Under the pieces are notes generated by a model. That model saw only the letters and a program-made list of their open reading frames with translations. It did no database searches and was not told the DNA's origin. Source: Paenirhodobacter populi (GTDB taxonomy: Bacteria > Pseudomonadota > Alphaproteobacteria > Rhodobacterales > Rhodobacteraceae). From it: a stretch of 44,260 bases of DNA. Each line of letters opens with the position of its first letter. Positions within the stretch are counted from its first letter, which is position 1. This document shows positions 38,384 to 44,260 of this stretch, piece by piece. The translations under genes and the position numbers were made by a program. The stretch spans positions 1-44,260 of the forward strand of contig NZ_SAUZ01000030.1 in NCBI RefSeq assembly GCF_004022215.1. Reading direction: 5' to 3'.

Positions 38384-39900
38384 GACGGGGCATCCTCCCG
38401 GTGGAACAGGTCGTGGAATGCCCGCCGCACCTGCGGGCTGCTGAATGTCTCGAAACTCCCGATGATGCGGTCACGTTCCTCGATCTGCCGCCGGTGCAGC
38501 ACGGCGATCAGGGCACCGACGCTCTGCGCGATCGCGATCCCATGCGGCTGGTGATCGCCGAGATCCGAGACGAAGGCGCGCAGGCTGGCCTGCTGGACCG
38601 AATAATCGTTGAACAGGCCGAGAGAATCCTGAAGCTTTTTCAGTGATTTAAGCAGCGGCGCGAAGGCATCTGCCGGAAAGGCCGGGCCGAAGAATTCCAT
38701 CAGGTAGCGCAGCTTCTTGCAATGGATACGGAGCTGGTGGATCTCGGTATCCGCCGTATCCGGCCCGATGTCCGAGGCCATCCGACAGATCTTGCGGTAG
38801 CGTTTCCAGATCAGCTTGCAGGCCAGATCGTGCGAGGGAATATCGGCATGCGCGCCCCGCCGCAGCGCCTTGCCACCCGAGAAGATCTTGCGCAGCGCCT
38901 CGATTTCCCGCGCATAGCGGCCGCTTTGCAGATGTTTCGCCAGCCGGGCCTGCGCGGTGGCGCGTTCGGCGGCGAACAGGTCGAACATCGCATCCAGCCC
39001 GCCGGACAGGCCCTCGGGCAGCAGATCCTCGATCTGTTCGCGTTCCAGCAGGTAGACGTCCAGATCGCGCAGCCGCCCGGTGGGCGTCATCAGCGCCGAG
39101 ACCCGCGTCTTCAGCCGCATGGTCTGGTCAGGGTCGAAGACGCCGCGGAACAGGCTGAGAACCGAGCGGATCTTGCGCAGCGCGACGCGGTAGTCATGCA
39201 GGAATTCGGTGTCGAGATCGGCGATGATCCCCGGCTCGTTCGCGCGCAGGACCGGGATCAGGCTGGCGATGATCGCACGGGCGGTCTGGAACGCGGTTTC
39301 GTCGGGTGCGATCCGCAGCGCCGGTTTGTTGGTGTAGAGCGGAAAATCCGGAAACAGCGCGCGGTAGAGCGCATCGCCCTCGACCGCCGCGCCACCGCAG
39401 GCGATGAGCCTTTCGCGCAGCCGGATCAGCGCCGCATCATAGCCGCGCAGGCCGCGCGGGGTGGCCAGCAGCACATCCGCTCCGCCGGTGCCGGCGAACA
39501 GATGTAAAAGCGCGCGGGCCTGTGTCTTGCCCTCGTCATCCAGCAGCGCGAGCGTGCCCTCGCGCAGCTCGCCCGAGCCGACCGGCAGCAGGTGCCGCAG
39601 CGGCGAGACGATCCCGGCCAGCACGTCGCGCACCGGCCCTTCGGGCAGGTCGCCGACAAAGCCCGCCGCGCCGGTCTGGGACAGATCCCGCCCGTCCGGC
39701 AGCAGCAGGTCAAGCCGGTCCCGCGCGGCGAAGAGCAGCAGCCCCGCCTCCCGCAGGCTCTGGTCGAAACAGTCCAGAACGGTGAAGGGAACGGCTTCGG
39801 CCAGCGTCACGACGGGCCGCAGCCCGCCCATATCCCCATCCGTCAGCAGGCCCGCCGCACCGGTCGGCAAATGATAGCGCGTGGCTTCGGTATCAGACAT
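38380..39900 (-). CDS. CHAD domain protein with a divergent N-terminal region
   Basis: This is a 506-residue protein. Residues from about 205 to the end form a CHAD domain, a helical bundle with conserved basic residues and histidines (LHDYRVALRKIRSVLSLFR and EIHQLRIHCKKLRYLMEFF) that binds polyphosphate and, in other bacteria, targets proteins to polyphosphate granules. The N-terminal 200 residues lack the CYTH ExExK motif but have a similar layout, so they may be a degenerate CYTH domain. The intact CYTH is encoded separately two genes downstream. The start follows the RHH stop in a TGATG overlap, and its stop overlaps the parA start (ATGA). Confidence 0.9.
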   Translation of the reverse strand: MSDTEATRYHLPTGAAGLLTDGDMGGLRPVVTLAEAVPFTVLDCFDQSLREAGLLLFAARDRLDLLLPDGRDLSQTGAAGFVGDLPEGPVRDVLAGIVSPLRHLLPVGSGELREGTLALLDDEGKTQARALLHLFAGTGGADVLLATPRGLRGYDAALIRLRERLIACGGAAVEGDALYRALFPDFPLYTNKPALRIAPDETAFQTARAIIASLIPVLRANEPGIIADLDTEFLHDYRVALRKIRSVLSLFRGVFDPDQTMRLKTRVSALMTPTGRLRDLDVYLLEREQIEDLLPEGLSGGLDAMFDLFAAERATAQARLAKHLQSGRYAREIEALRKIFSGGKALRRGAHADIPSHDLACKLIWKRYRKICRMASDIGPDTADTEIHQLRIHCKKLRYLMEFFGPAFPADAFAPLLKSLKKLQDSLGLFNDYSVQQASLRAFVSDLGDHQPHGIAIAQSVGALIAVLHRRQIEERDRIIGSFETFSSPQVRRAFHDLFHREDAPS

Positions 39901-40076
39901 CAGTCCTTCTTTCGGGCTTTGCGCAGGTAATCCTCGACGAGGGTCTCGATGATCTTCTGCACGCTGGTGTCATCCTCGATCGCGCGGAGCTTCAGGGCCT
40001 TCAGCGTCTTCGCCTCCAGCCGCAGCGAGGTGTTCTTCTTGTCCTCGCCGTCCCGGGATTTCCTGTCTTTCGCCAT
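39900..40076 (-). CDS. 58-residue ribbon-helix-helix protein, probable ParA partner or autoregulator
   Basis: This is a short gene with a clear ribbon-helix-helix (CopG/ParG-like) fold pattern: a basic flexible N-terminus (MAKDRKSRDGEDKK), a beta strand NTSLRLE, helix A KTLKALKLRAIEDD, then TSVQKIIETLVEDYLRKARK. The ATG at 40076 has AGGGG about eight bases upstream. Its stop overlaps the start of the CHAD gene (TGATG), so it is translationally coupled and heads the operon. RHH proteins of this size act as centromere-binding partners of small ParA ATPases or as autoregulators. Repeated ATCAT motifs and palindromes lie just upstream. The DNA-binding role is inferred from fold. Confidence 0.8.
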   Translation of the reverse strand: MAKDRKSRDGEDKKNTSLRLEAKTLKALKLRAIEDDTSVQKIIETLVEDYLRKARKKD

Positions 40077-40095
40077 GCATCATCCCCTGAAACAG

Positions 40096-40131
40096 TGACG
40101 TCATGATTTCATCATTCCTTAACCAATGCAA
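40096..40131 (-). promoter_or_regulatory. candidate promoter/operator of the RHH-CHAD-ParA-CYTH operon
   Basis: On the minus strand, TTGCAT (40126-40131) and AATCAT (40103-40108) are 17 bp apart. The palindrome TGACGTCA (40096-40103) and the inverted repeat ATGAT-TTC-ATCAT (40103-40115) overlap the -10 region. A further ATCAT lies at 40079-40083. Such short repeated boxes suit RHH binding. All of this is predicted by eye. Confidence 0.4.
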
Positions 40132-40258
40132 CCGATCGGACCGGACAGAAGGACGCAGCCGCGCCGCCCAAACAGGCCAAGGCTTGCGCAGGACCGCGTT
40201 TCGCGCTTGGGTCCATCCGATCCGGCCTTCGCCGGGGCGCTCAACGACTGGACCACAG

Positions 40259-41899
40259 ATGACCGACCTTTCCGCCTTCGGACCCGATTTCCCCTTCGCC
40301 TATGACGACTGGATCAGCCATCCGGCGGGGTTGGGCGCGATCCCGGCCAGACGGCACGGGGCCGAGGTGGCGGTGATCGGCGCAGGCGCCGCCGGGGTGA
40401 TCGCCGGGCACGAGCTGATGAAACTCGGCCTGCGCCCGGTGCTGTATGAATCGGCCAAATTCGGCGGGCGGCTGCGGTCGGAGGTCTTCGAGGGCACCGA
40501 GGATATCATCGCCGAACTGGGTGGGATGCGGTTCCCGGTGTCTTCCCGCGGCTTCTGGCATTACGTCGATCTGACCGGCTGCGACAGCGCCCCCTTCCCG
40601 AACCCGCTGACCAAGGCAGCGGGATCGACCGTCATCGACCTCGAAGGCGAAAGCCTGTTCGCCCGCTGCCTCGACGATCTGCCCGAACTGTATCGCGAGG
40701 TCGCCCGCGCCTATGACGCCGCGCTCGAGGAAGGCGCGCGGTTTTCCGACCTTCAAGCGGCGATGCGGGCGCGCGACGCCAAGGCGGTCAAGGCGATCTG
40801 GGACCGGCTCGTGCCCGCATGGGACGAGCGGACCTTCTACGACTTCATCACCTCCTCCGAAGCCTTCCGCGCGCTGAGCTTCCGCCACCGCGAGGTCTTC
40901 GGTCAGGTCGGCTTCGGCACCGGCGGCTGGGACAGCGACTTTCCGAATTCGATGCTGGAAATCCTGCGGGTGAACCTGTGCGGGCTCGACGACAATCAGC
41001 GGTATATCAAGGGCGGGGTGGAAAACGTCCTGCACCGGCTGTGGCGGCATCCGGCGGATTGCGCGCATTGGGGGCGCACGACGCTGGCCGACCTGAACGG
41101 CGGGGCGACGCGCTCGCGCGTGGCGCGGATCGGGCGCGACGCCTCGGGCCGGATCGCGGTGACCGACACATGGGGCCGCACCGATCTGTATGACGCGGTT
41201 CTGGTGACCTGCCAGAGCCACCTGCTGACCACCTCGATCGCCACAGACGAGGATCTGTTCGACCAGAAGCTGTGGATGGCGCTCGACCGCACGCGCTACA
41301 TGCAGGCGGCCAAGACCTTCGTCATGGTGGATCGTCCGTTCTGGAACGATATCGATCCGGCGACGGGGCGGCCGCTGCTGTCGATGACGCTGACCGACCG
41401 GATCACGCGCGGCACCTATTTCTTCGACAACGGGCCGGACCGGCCGGGGGTGATCTGCCTGTCCTATTCGTGGATGACCGATGCGCTGAAGGTGCTGCCG
41501 CATGACGCCGAAAAGCGCGTGGATCTGGCGCTGGCGGCGCTTGGCCATATCTATCCGGGCGTCGACATCGCCGGCCATATCCGCGGCAATCCGATCTGCG
41601 TCAGCTGGGAAACGGACGAGAATTTCCTTGGCGCCTTCAAGGGCGCGCTGCCGGGGCATTACCGCTACAACCACCGGATGTATGGCCATTTCATGCAAGA
41701 CGCCCTGCCGCCCGGACAAAGGGGCATCTTCCTTGCCGGCGACGGGATAAGCTGGACCCCCGCCTGGGTCGAAGGCGCGGTGCAGACCGCGCTCAACGCC
41801 GTCTGGGGGATCCTGCATCACTTCGGCGGTGCGACCGATCCCGCCAATCCAGGCCCCGGGGACCTGTATCCCGAGCTTGGCCCGGCGGCGCTGGACTGA
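40259..41899 (+). CDS. davB: L-lysine 2-monooxygenase-like flavin amine oxidase
   Basis: This is a 546-residue FAD enzyme. The sequence strongly resembles Pseudomonas L-lysine 2-monooxygenase (DavB), which turns lysine into 5-aminopentanamide with CO2 release, and the related tryptophan 2-monooxygenase. Evidence: FGPDFPFAYDDWISHPAGLGAIP, the FAD motif VAVIGAGAAGVIAGHELMKLG, ELGGMRFPVSS, FGQVGFGTGGWDSDFPNSMLEI, MALDRTRYMQAAKTFVMVDRPFW, and near the C-terminus FLAGDGISWTPAWVEGAVQT. The start MTDLSAFG at 40259 fits the family; its ribosome site is weak. The amidase davA, usually nearby, is not in this window, so the substrate could be another amino acid. Confidence 0.88.
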   Translation: MTDLSAFGPDFPFAYDDWISHPAGLGAIPARRHGAEVAVIGAGAAGVIAGHELMKLGLRPVLYESAKFGGRLRSEVFEGTEDIIAELGGMRFPVSSRGFWHYVDLTGCDSAPFPNPLTKAAGSTVIDLEGESLFARCLDDLPELYREVARAYDAALEEGARFSDLQAAMRARDAKAVKAIWDRLVPAWDERTFYDFITSSEAFRALSFRHREVFGQVGFGTGGWDSDFPNSMLEILRVNLCGLDDNQRYIKGGVENVLHRLWRHPADCAHWGRTTLADLNGGATRSRVARIGRDASGRIAVTDTWGRTDLYDAVLVTCQSHLLTTSIATDEDLFDQKLWMALDRTRYMQAAKTFVMVDRPFWNDIDPATGRPLLSMTLTDRITRGTYFFDNGPDRPGVICLSYSWMTDALKVLPHDAEKRVDLALAALGHIYPGVDIAGHIRGNPICVSWETDENFLGAFKGALPGHYRYNHRMYGHFMQDALPPGQRGIFLAGDGISWTPAWVEGAVQTALNAVWGILHHFGGATDPANPGPGDLYPELGPAALD

Positions 41900-41935
41900 A
41901 ACCGCGCTGGACTGAGTCCGCGCCGGACTGGGGCC
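41888..41935 (+). repeat. three tandem 16-bp repeats across the davB-like stop codon
   Basis: GCGCTGGACTGAAACC (41888-41903), GCGCTGGACTGAGTCC (41904-41919) and GCGCCGGACTGGGGCC (41920-41935) follow one another without spacers. The first copy contains the in-frame stop. Adjacent copies also form a GGACT-G-AGTCC hairpin, which might serve as the terminator for this convergent pair. Confidence 0.75.
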
Positions 41936-41942
41936 GGGTGGC

Positions 41943-42920
41943 CTATGCCACCCGGTTCACCAGCGCATCGTCCCCCGCCCACAGCCTGTCGAGATTGCGG
42001 GTCAGGATCTCCAGAACGTTCCGTTCGTATTTGCGCGTCTCGCCCGCCGCATGGGGCGTCAGGATCACATTCGGCATCGACCACAGGGGCGAGTCGGCGG
42101 GCAGCGGCTCGACCGCCGTCACGTCGATCCCGGCCCCGGCGAAGCGCCCGGCCTTGAGCGCCGCGATCAGCGCCTCTTCCTCGACGCAGCCGCCGCGGGC
42201 CACGTTGATGAAAAAGGCCGTGGGCTTCAGCAATCCGATCGCCCCGGCATCCATCAGGTTGCGGGTTTCCTCCGTCAGCGGGCAGCTGAGCACCACCACG
42301 TCGGCCCGGGGGATCAGCACCTTCAGGTCGTGGAAGCTGTGGACCTCATCCGCCGCGCCCGCGCCATGCGCGGGATCGCGGCGGACGCCGATCACCTTCA
42401 TGTCGAAAGCCTTCGCCAGACGCGCGATGCGGTCGCCGATGGTGCCCAGACCGACGATCAGCAGGGTCTTGCCCGGCAGTTCATCCTCGCGCTGCATCGG
42501 ATCGGTCTGATCGGGGCGCCAGAATGCCTTGTGCTGATTGTCGCGCGCCAGCGCGAGGCGGCGGGTCAGCGACAGGATCAGCCCGAAGGCATGTTCGGAC
42601 ACGGCATTCCGGTTCACCCCCTGCCCGCTCGACACATAGATGCCCCTGTCGCGGAAGGCCGCCAGATCATACTGGTTCATCCCCGAGCTGATCGACTGCA
42701 GGTATTTCAGCCGCCCCGCGACGGGCAGCAGGTCGTTCTTCCACAGGGCCGAGATCACCAGCACATCGACTTCGGGCAGGCAGGCCAGCAGATCGTCCCG
42801 GTTGAAGACCTGAACCGTCTCGATCCCCCGGCCGAAGCCGTCGAAGATCGGTTTCATGTCGAAGGCGGCATGGGCAAAGCACAGGCGCAGTTTGTCTTTG
42901 GCGGGGATCAGCGGGGTCAT
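41943..42920 (-). CDS. D-2-hydroxyacid dehydrogenase, NAD-dependent
   Basis: This is a 325-residue dehydrogenase of the D-isomer-specific 2-hydroxyacid family, which interconverts 2-oxoacids and D-2-hydroxyacids with NAD(P)H. The dinucleotide motif GLGTIG is at residues 157-162. The catalytic Arg242 (INVARGG), Glu271 (DVTAVEPLP) and His290 (ILTPHAAG) are all present. The substrate-binding loop has SISSGMNQYDL. The start MTPLIPAKDKLRL at 42920 is preceded by a poor ribosome site (GAGACC). It converges on the davB-like gene. The substrate is not determined; glyoxylate/hydroxypyruvate-type activity is possible. Confidence 0.9.
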   Translation of the reverse strand: MTPLIPAKDKLRLCFAHAAFDMKPIFDGFGRGIETVQVFNRDDLLACLPEVDVLVISALWKNDLLPVAGRLKYLQSISSGMNQYDLAAFRDRGIYVSSGQGVNRNAVSEHAFGLILSLTRRLALARDNQHKAFWRPDQTDPMQREDELPGKTLLIVGLGTIGDRIARLAKAFDMKVIGVRRDPAHGAGAADEVHSFHDLKVLIPRADVVVLSCPLTEETRNLMDAGAIGLLKPTAFFINVARGGCVEEEALIAALKAGRFAGAGIDVTAVEPLPADSPLWSMPNVILTPHAAGETRKYERNVLEILTRNLDRLWAGDDALVNRVA

Positions 42921-43031
42921 GGGTCGGTCTCTTTCACGGTCATGGTTCCGGGGGCCTTGGGGGACGGCCTGCCCGGCCCAGCCTATCACCGGAAATCCGC
43001 GGCGAAAGGCGCGATCGCCTCCGCCGCCGGG

Positions 43032-43466
43032 TCATTCCCGCCGGGATCCGCCCCGCCGGCTCATCCACACGCCCAGAAGGATCAGCGCCACACCGGCGAA
43101 CCGCATCGGGCCGCTGCCCTCGGTCCCGCGGATCAGGTCCATCATCACGCCCGACAGCATCTGTCCGGCGACCAGAAGACCGCTGGTCAGCGCCGCCCCC
43201 AGACGATGGATCACCCAGCTGCCACCGGCAACAAAGACCACGCCGGCGATGCCTCCGGCCCAGGCATACCAGGGCGCGGCGGCGGCTCCCTCGGGCCAGA
43301 ACCGCCCGGCGACGAGCGTATAGGCCACCAGCACCCCCAGACCCACGGCATGGTTCCAGAACGACGAGGTCAGCGCCGAGGTCGCCGCCGCCAGCCGCCC
43401 GTTGATCTGCCGCGAAAGCGTCACCAGCATGCCGGCGACAAAGGCCAGCAGGACAACCGTTGCCAT
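43032..43466 (-). CDS. DMT superfamily YdcZ/DUF606 membrane protein, second of a pair
   Basis: This is a 144-residue inner-membrane protein with five hydrophobic segments, resembling the YdcZ/DUF606 half-size transporters of the drug/metabolite superfamily. The opening VVLLAFVAGMLVTLSRQINGRLAAATSALTSSFWNHAVGLGVL and the segment WYAWAGGIAGVVFVAGGSWVIHRLGAAL match the family. It starts three bases after the stop of a second YdcZ-like gene, so the two probably form one heteromeric transporter. The substrate is unknown. The C-terminus is basic. Confidence 0.88.
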   Translation of the reverse strand: MATVVLLAFVAGMLVTLSRQINGRLAAATSALTSSFWNHAVGLGVLVAYTLVAGRFWPEGAAAAPWYAWAGGIAGVVFVAGGSWVIHRLGAALTSGLLVAGQMLSGVMMDLIRGTEGSGPMRFAGVALILLGVWMSRRGGSRRE

Positions 43467-43469
43467 CCC

Positions 43470-43970
43470 CTACCCCCGCGAAAAGATGATCAGCAGCGTT
43501 CCCGCCACGATCAGGCCCAAAGACATCAGATCGTTGCGCGTGGGCATGCGCCGCAGCCCCATCACCCCGAAGCGGTCGAAGACCAGCGCCAGCACCACCT
43601 GCCCGACAAGGCCAAGCGCCAGTGTCCCCGTCAGCGCGAGCGGAGAATTCGCCGTCATCGAGGTCAGCATGACCGTCAGCGCCCCGGACACGCCGCCCAG
43701 ATAGGCCCAGAGCGGCGCGCGCACACCCTTGGACGAGGCTCCGGGCCGCCAGAGGGCCCCAATCAGAACCAGCGCAACCGCGGCGGCGACGGTCCCCACC
43801 CCATGCGCCACCAGCGACGAGAAAAGCGGCGTCGTATAAGCGGCCATCGTGCTGTTGCTGAACAGCATGAATGTCAGCAGGCCGCCGGTCGCCAGCGCGG
43901 CGCAGATCTCGACCGGGCGCGGGGCACGGCCCTCCTCCGGCGCGGGGGCCGGGCGTTTGCGTTGGGTCAT
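43470..43970 (-). CDS. DMT superfamily YdcZ/DUF606 membrane protein, first of a pair
   Basis: This 166-residue relative of the gene at 43032 has an extra hydrophilic N-terminus of about 22 residues (MTQRKRPAPAPEEGRAPRP) followed by five hydrophobic segments. Family features include FMLFSNSTMAAYTTPLFSSLVAHGVG, LWAYLGGVSGALTVMLTSM and LIVAGTLLIIFSRG. The start at 43970 has GAGGA seven bases upstream. It is probably co-transcribed and co-assembled with the following half-transporter; paired DUF606 genes are common in proteobacteria. Substrate prediction is not possible. Confidence 0.87.
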   Translation of the reverse strand: MTQRKRPAPAPEEGRAPRPVEICAALATGGLLTFMLFSNSTMAAYTTPLFSSLVAHGVGTVAAAVALVLIGALWRPGASSKGVRAPLWAYLGGVSGALTVMLTSMTANSPLALTGTLALGLVGQVVLALVFDRFGVMGLRRMPTRNDLMSLGLIVAGTLLIIFSRG

Positions 43971-44104
43971 GGACTTTCCTCGGATCATCGGCATCTGAAT
44001 GCGCAAACGCGGACATTGGCAAGACCGGACTCCACCTCGGCGGAGCAGCGCCCGTCAAGGCGGATTCCCGCACAGACAGCCGTCAGGATTGACACTCCCA
44101 GCCC

Positions 44105-44260
44105 GGCTTTGTTTCACTACCCCGTCGGATTACGGATTCATGTTTGTGAGTCAGCGGGTTAGGTTGGCGCCATGAGCAAGCCTGTCGCTGATTTCCGGAC
44201 CACGAACTGGTCGAGTTACAATGCAGCCCTGAAGCGCCGGGGCTCGCTGATGGTCTGGCT
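44105..44260 (+). mobile_element. left end of an IS5-family (IS903-like) insertion sequence
   Basis: GGCTTTGTTTCACTAC at 44105 resembles the terminal inverted repeat of IS903-group elements (GGCTTTGTTGAAT...). A transposase gene begins 67 bp further on. The right end is outside the window. If IS903-like, the nine bases before 44105 (TCCCAGCCC) should be the target duplication. Confidence 0.75.
44172..44260 (+). CDS. IS5-family transposase, N-terminal fragment cut by the window edge
   Basis: The visible 29 residues begin MSKPVADFRTTNWSSYN and continue through ALKRRGSLMVWL, the usual opening of an IS5-family transposase common in Rhodobacteraceae. The DDE catalytic residues would lie beyond the window, so whether the element is intact cannot be judged. 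Confidence 0.85.
   Translation, partial: MSKPVADFRTTNWSSYNAALKRRGSLMVW

Noticed and set aside
40119-40258. N-terminal extension of the lysine-monooxygenase-like protein
   Set aside because: The extra residues overlap the predicted operator region and lack resemblance to the family, whose members begin near the FGPDFPF motif.

Overview
This window is a stretch of high-GC alphaproteobacterial chromosome. Strong codon-position bias leaves long open frames antisense to nearly every gene. The gene content points to the Rhodobacteraceae/Paracoccaceae: an atpHAGDC F1 operon without F0 genes, a bactofilin gene overlapping an M23 peptidase gene, a DUF6525-like small protein and CCCGGGATATTT-type dispersed intergenic repeats. 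No rRNA, tRNA or CRISPR array was found. The family assignment is inferred from protein resemblance, not from a marker gene.

Layout. Positions 1-6808 (minus strand) hold the 5' end of lpd, a DUF924 protein, an MFS transporter, queA and a very large AsmA/YhdP-like protein. Positions 6913-9540 (plus) hold a PrxQ/Bcp peroxiredoxin and an M23 peptidase-bactofilin pair. Positions 9899-14707 (minus) hold a probable quinone/hydroquinone defence operon: a CatE/MhqO-like ring-cleavage dioxygenase, a glutathionyl-hydroquinone reductase, an MhqD-like hydrolase and a LysR regulator, followed by a DUF4105 membrane protein. Positions 14756-19392 hold the C4-dicarboxylate system, with dctB-dctD divergent from dctA. 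The DctD here has lost the sigma54-contacting GAFTGA loop. Positions 19471-24954 (minus) hold a small exported protein and atpHAGDC.

Positions 25291-28090 hold a methyltransferase divergent from gloB and an HPP-CBS membrane protein. clpA follows at 28252-30573. Positions 31068-32818 (minus) hold DUF2946 and PepSY membrane proteins. Positions 32868-37178 hold a P2-type cation ATPase divergent from a C-terminally shortened pyruvate-kinase-like protein. Positions 37179-40076 (minus) are a translationally coupled four-gene operon encoding a 58-aa ribbon-helix-helix protein, a CHAD protein, a ParA ATPase and a CYTH protein. Positions 40259-43970 hold an L-lysine 2-monooxygenase-like flavoenzyme, a D-2-hydroxyacid dehydrogenase and a pair of YdcZ/DUF606 half-transporters. 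The window ends inside an IS5-family (IS903-like) insertion sequence.

The best candidate for an undescribed system is the RHH-CHAD-ParA-CYTH operon. It joins a DNA-partition-type ATPase and a DNA-binding-type small protein to two polyphosphate-associated domains, which suggests positioning or segregation of polyphosphate granules on the nucleoid. The second is the dct locus, where a DctD without GAFTGA, and no canonical -24/-12 promoter at dctA, suggest sigma54-independent control like that of Rhodobacter capsulatus NtrC.
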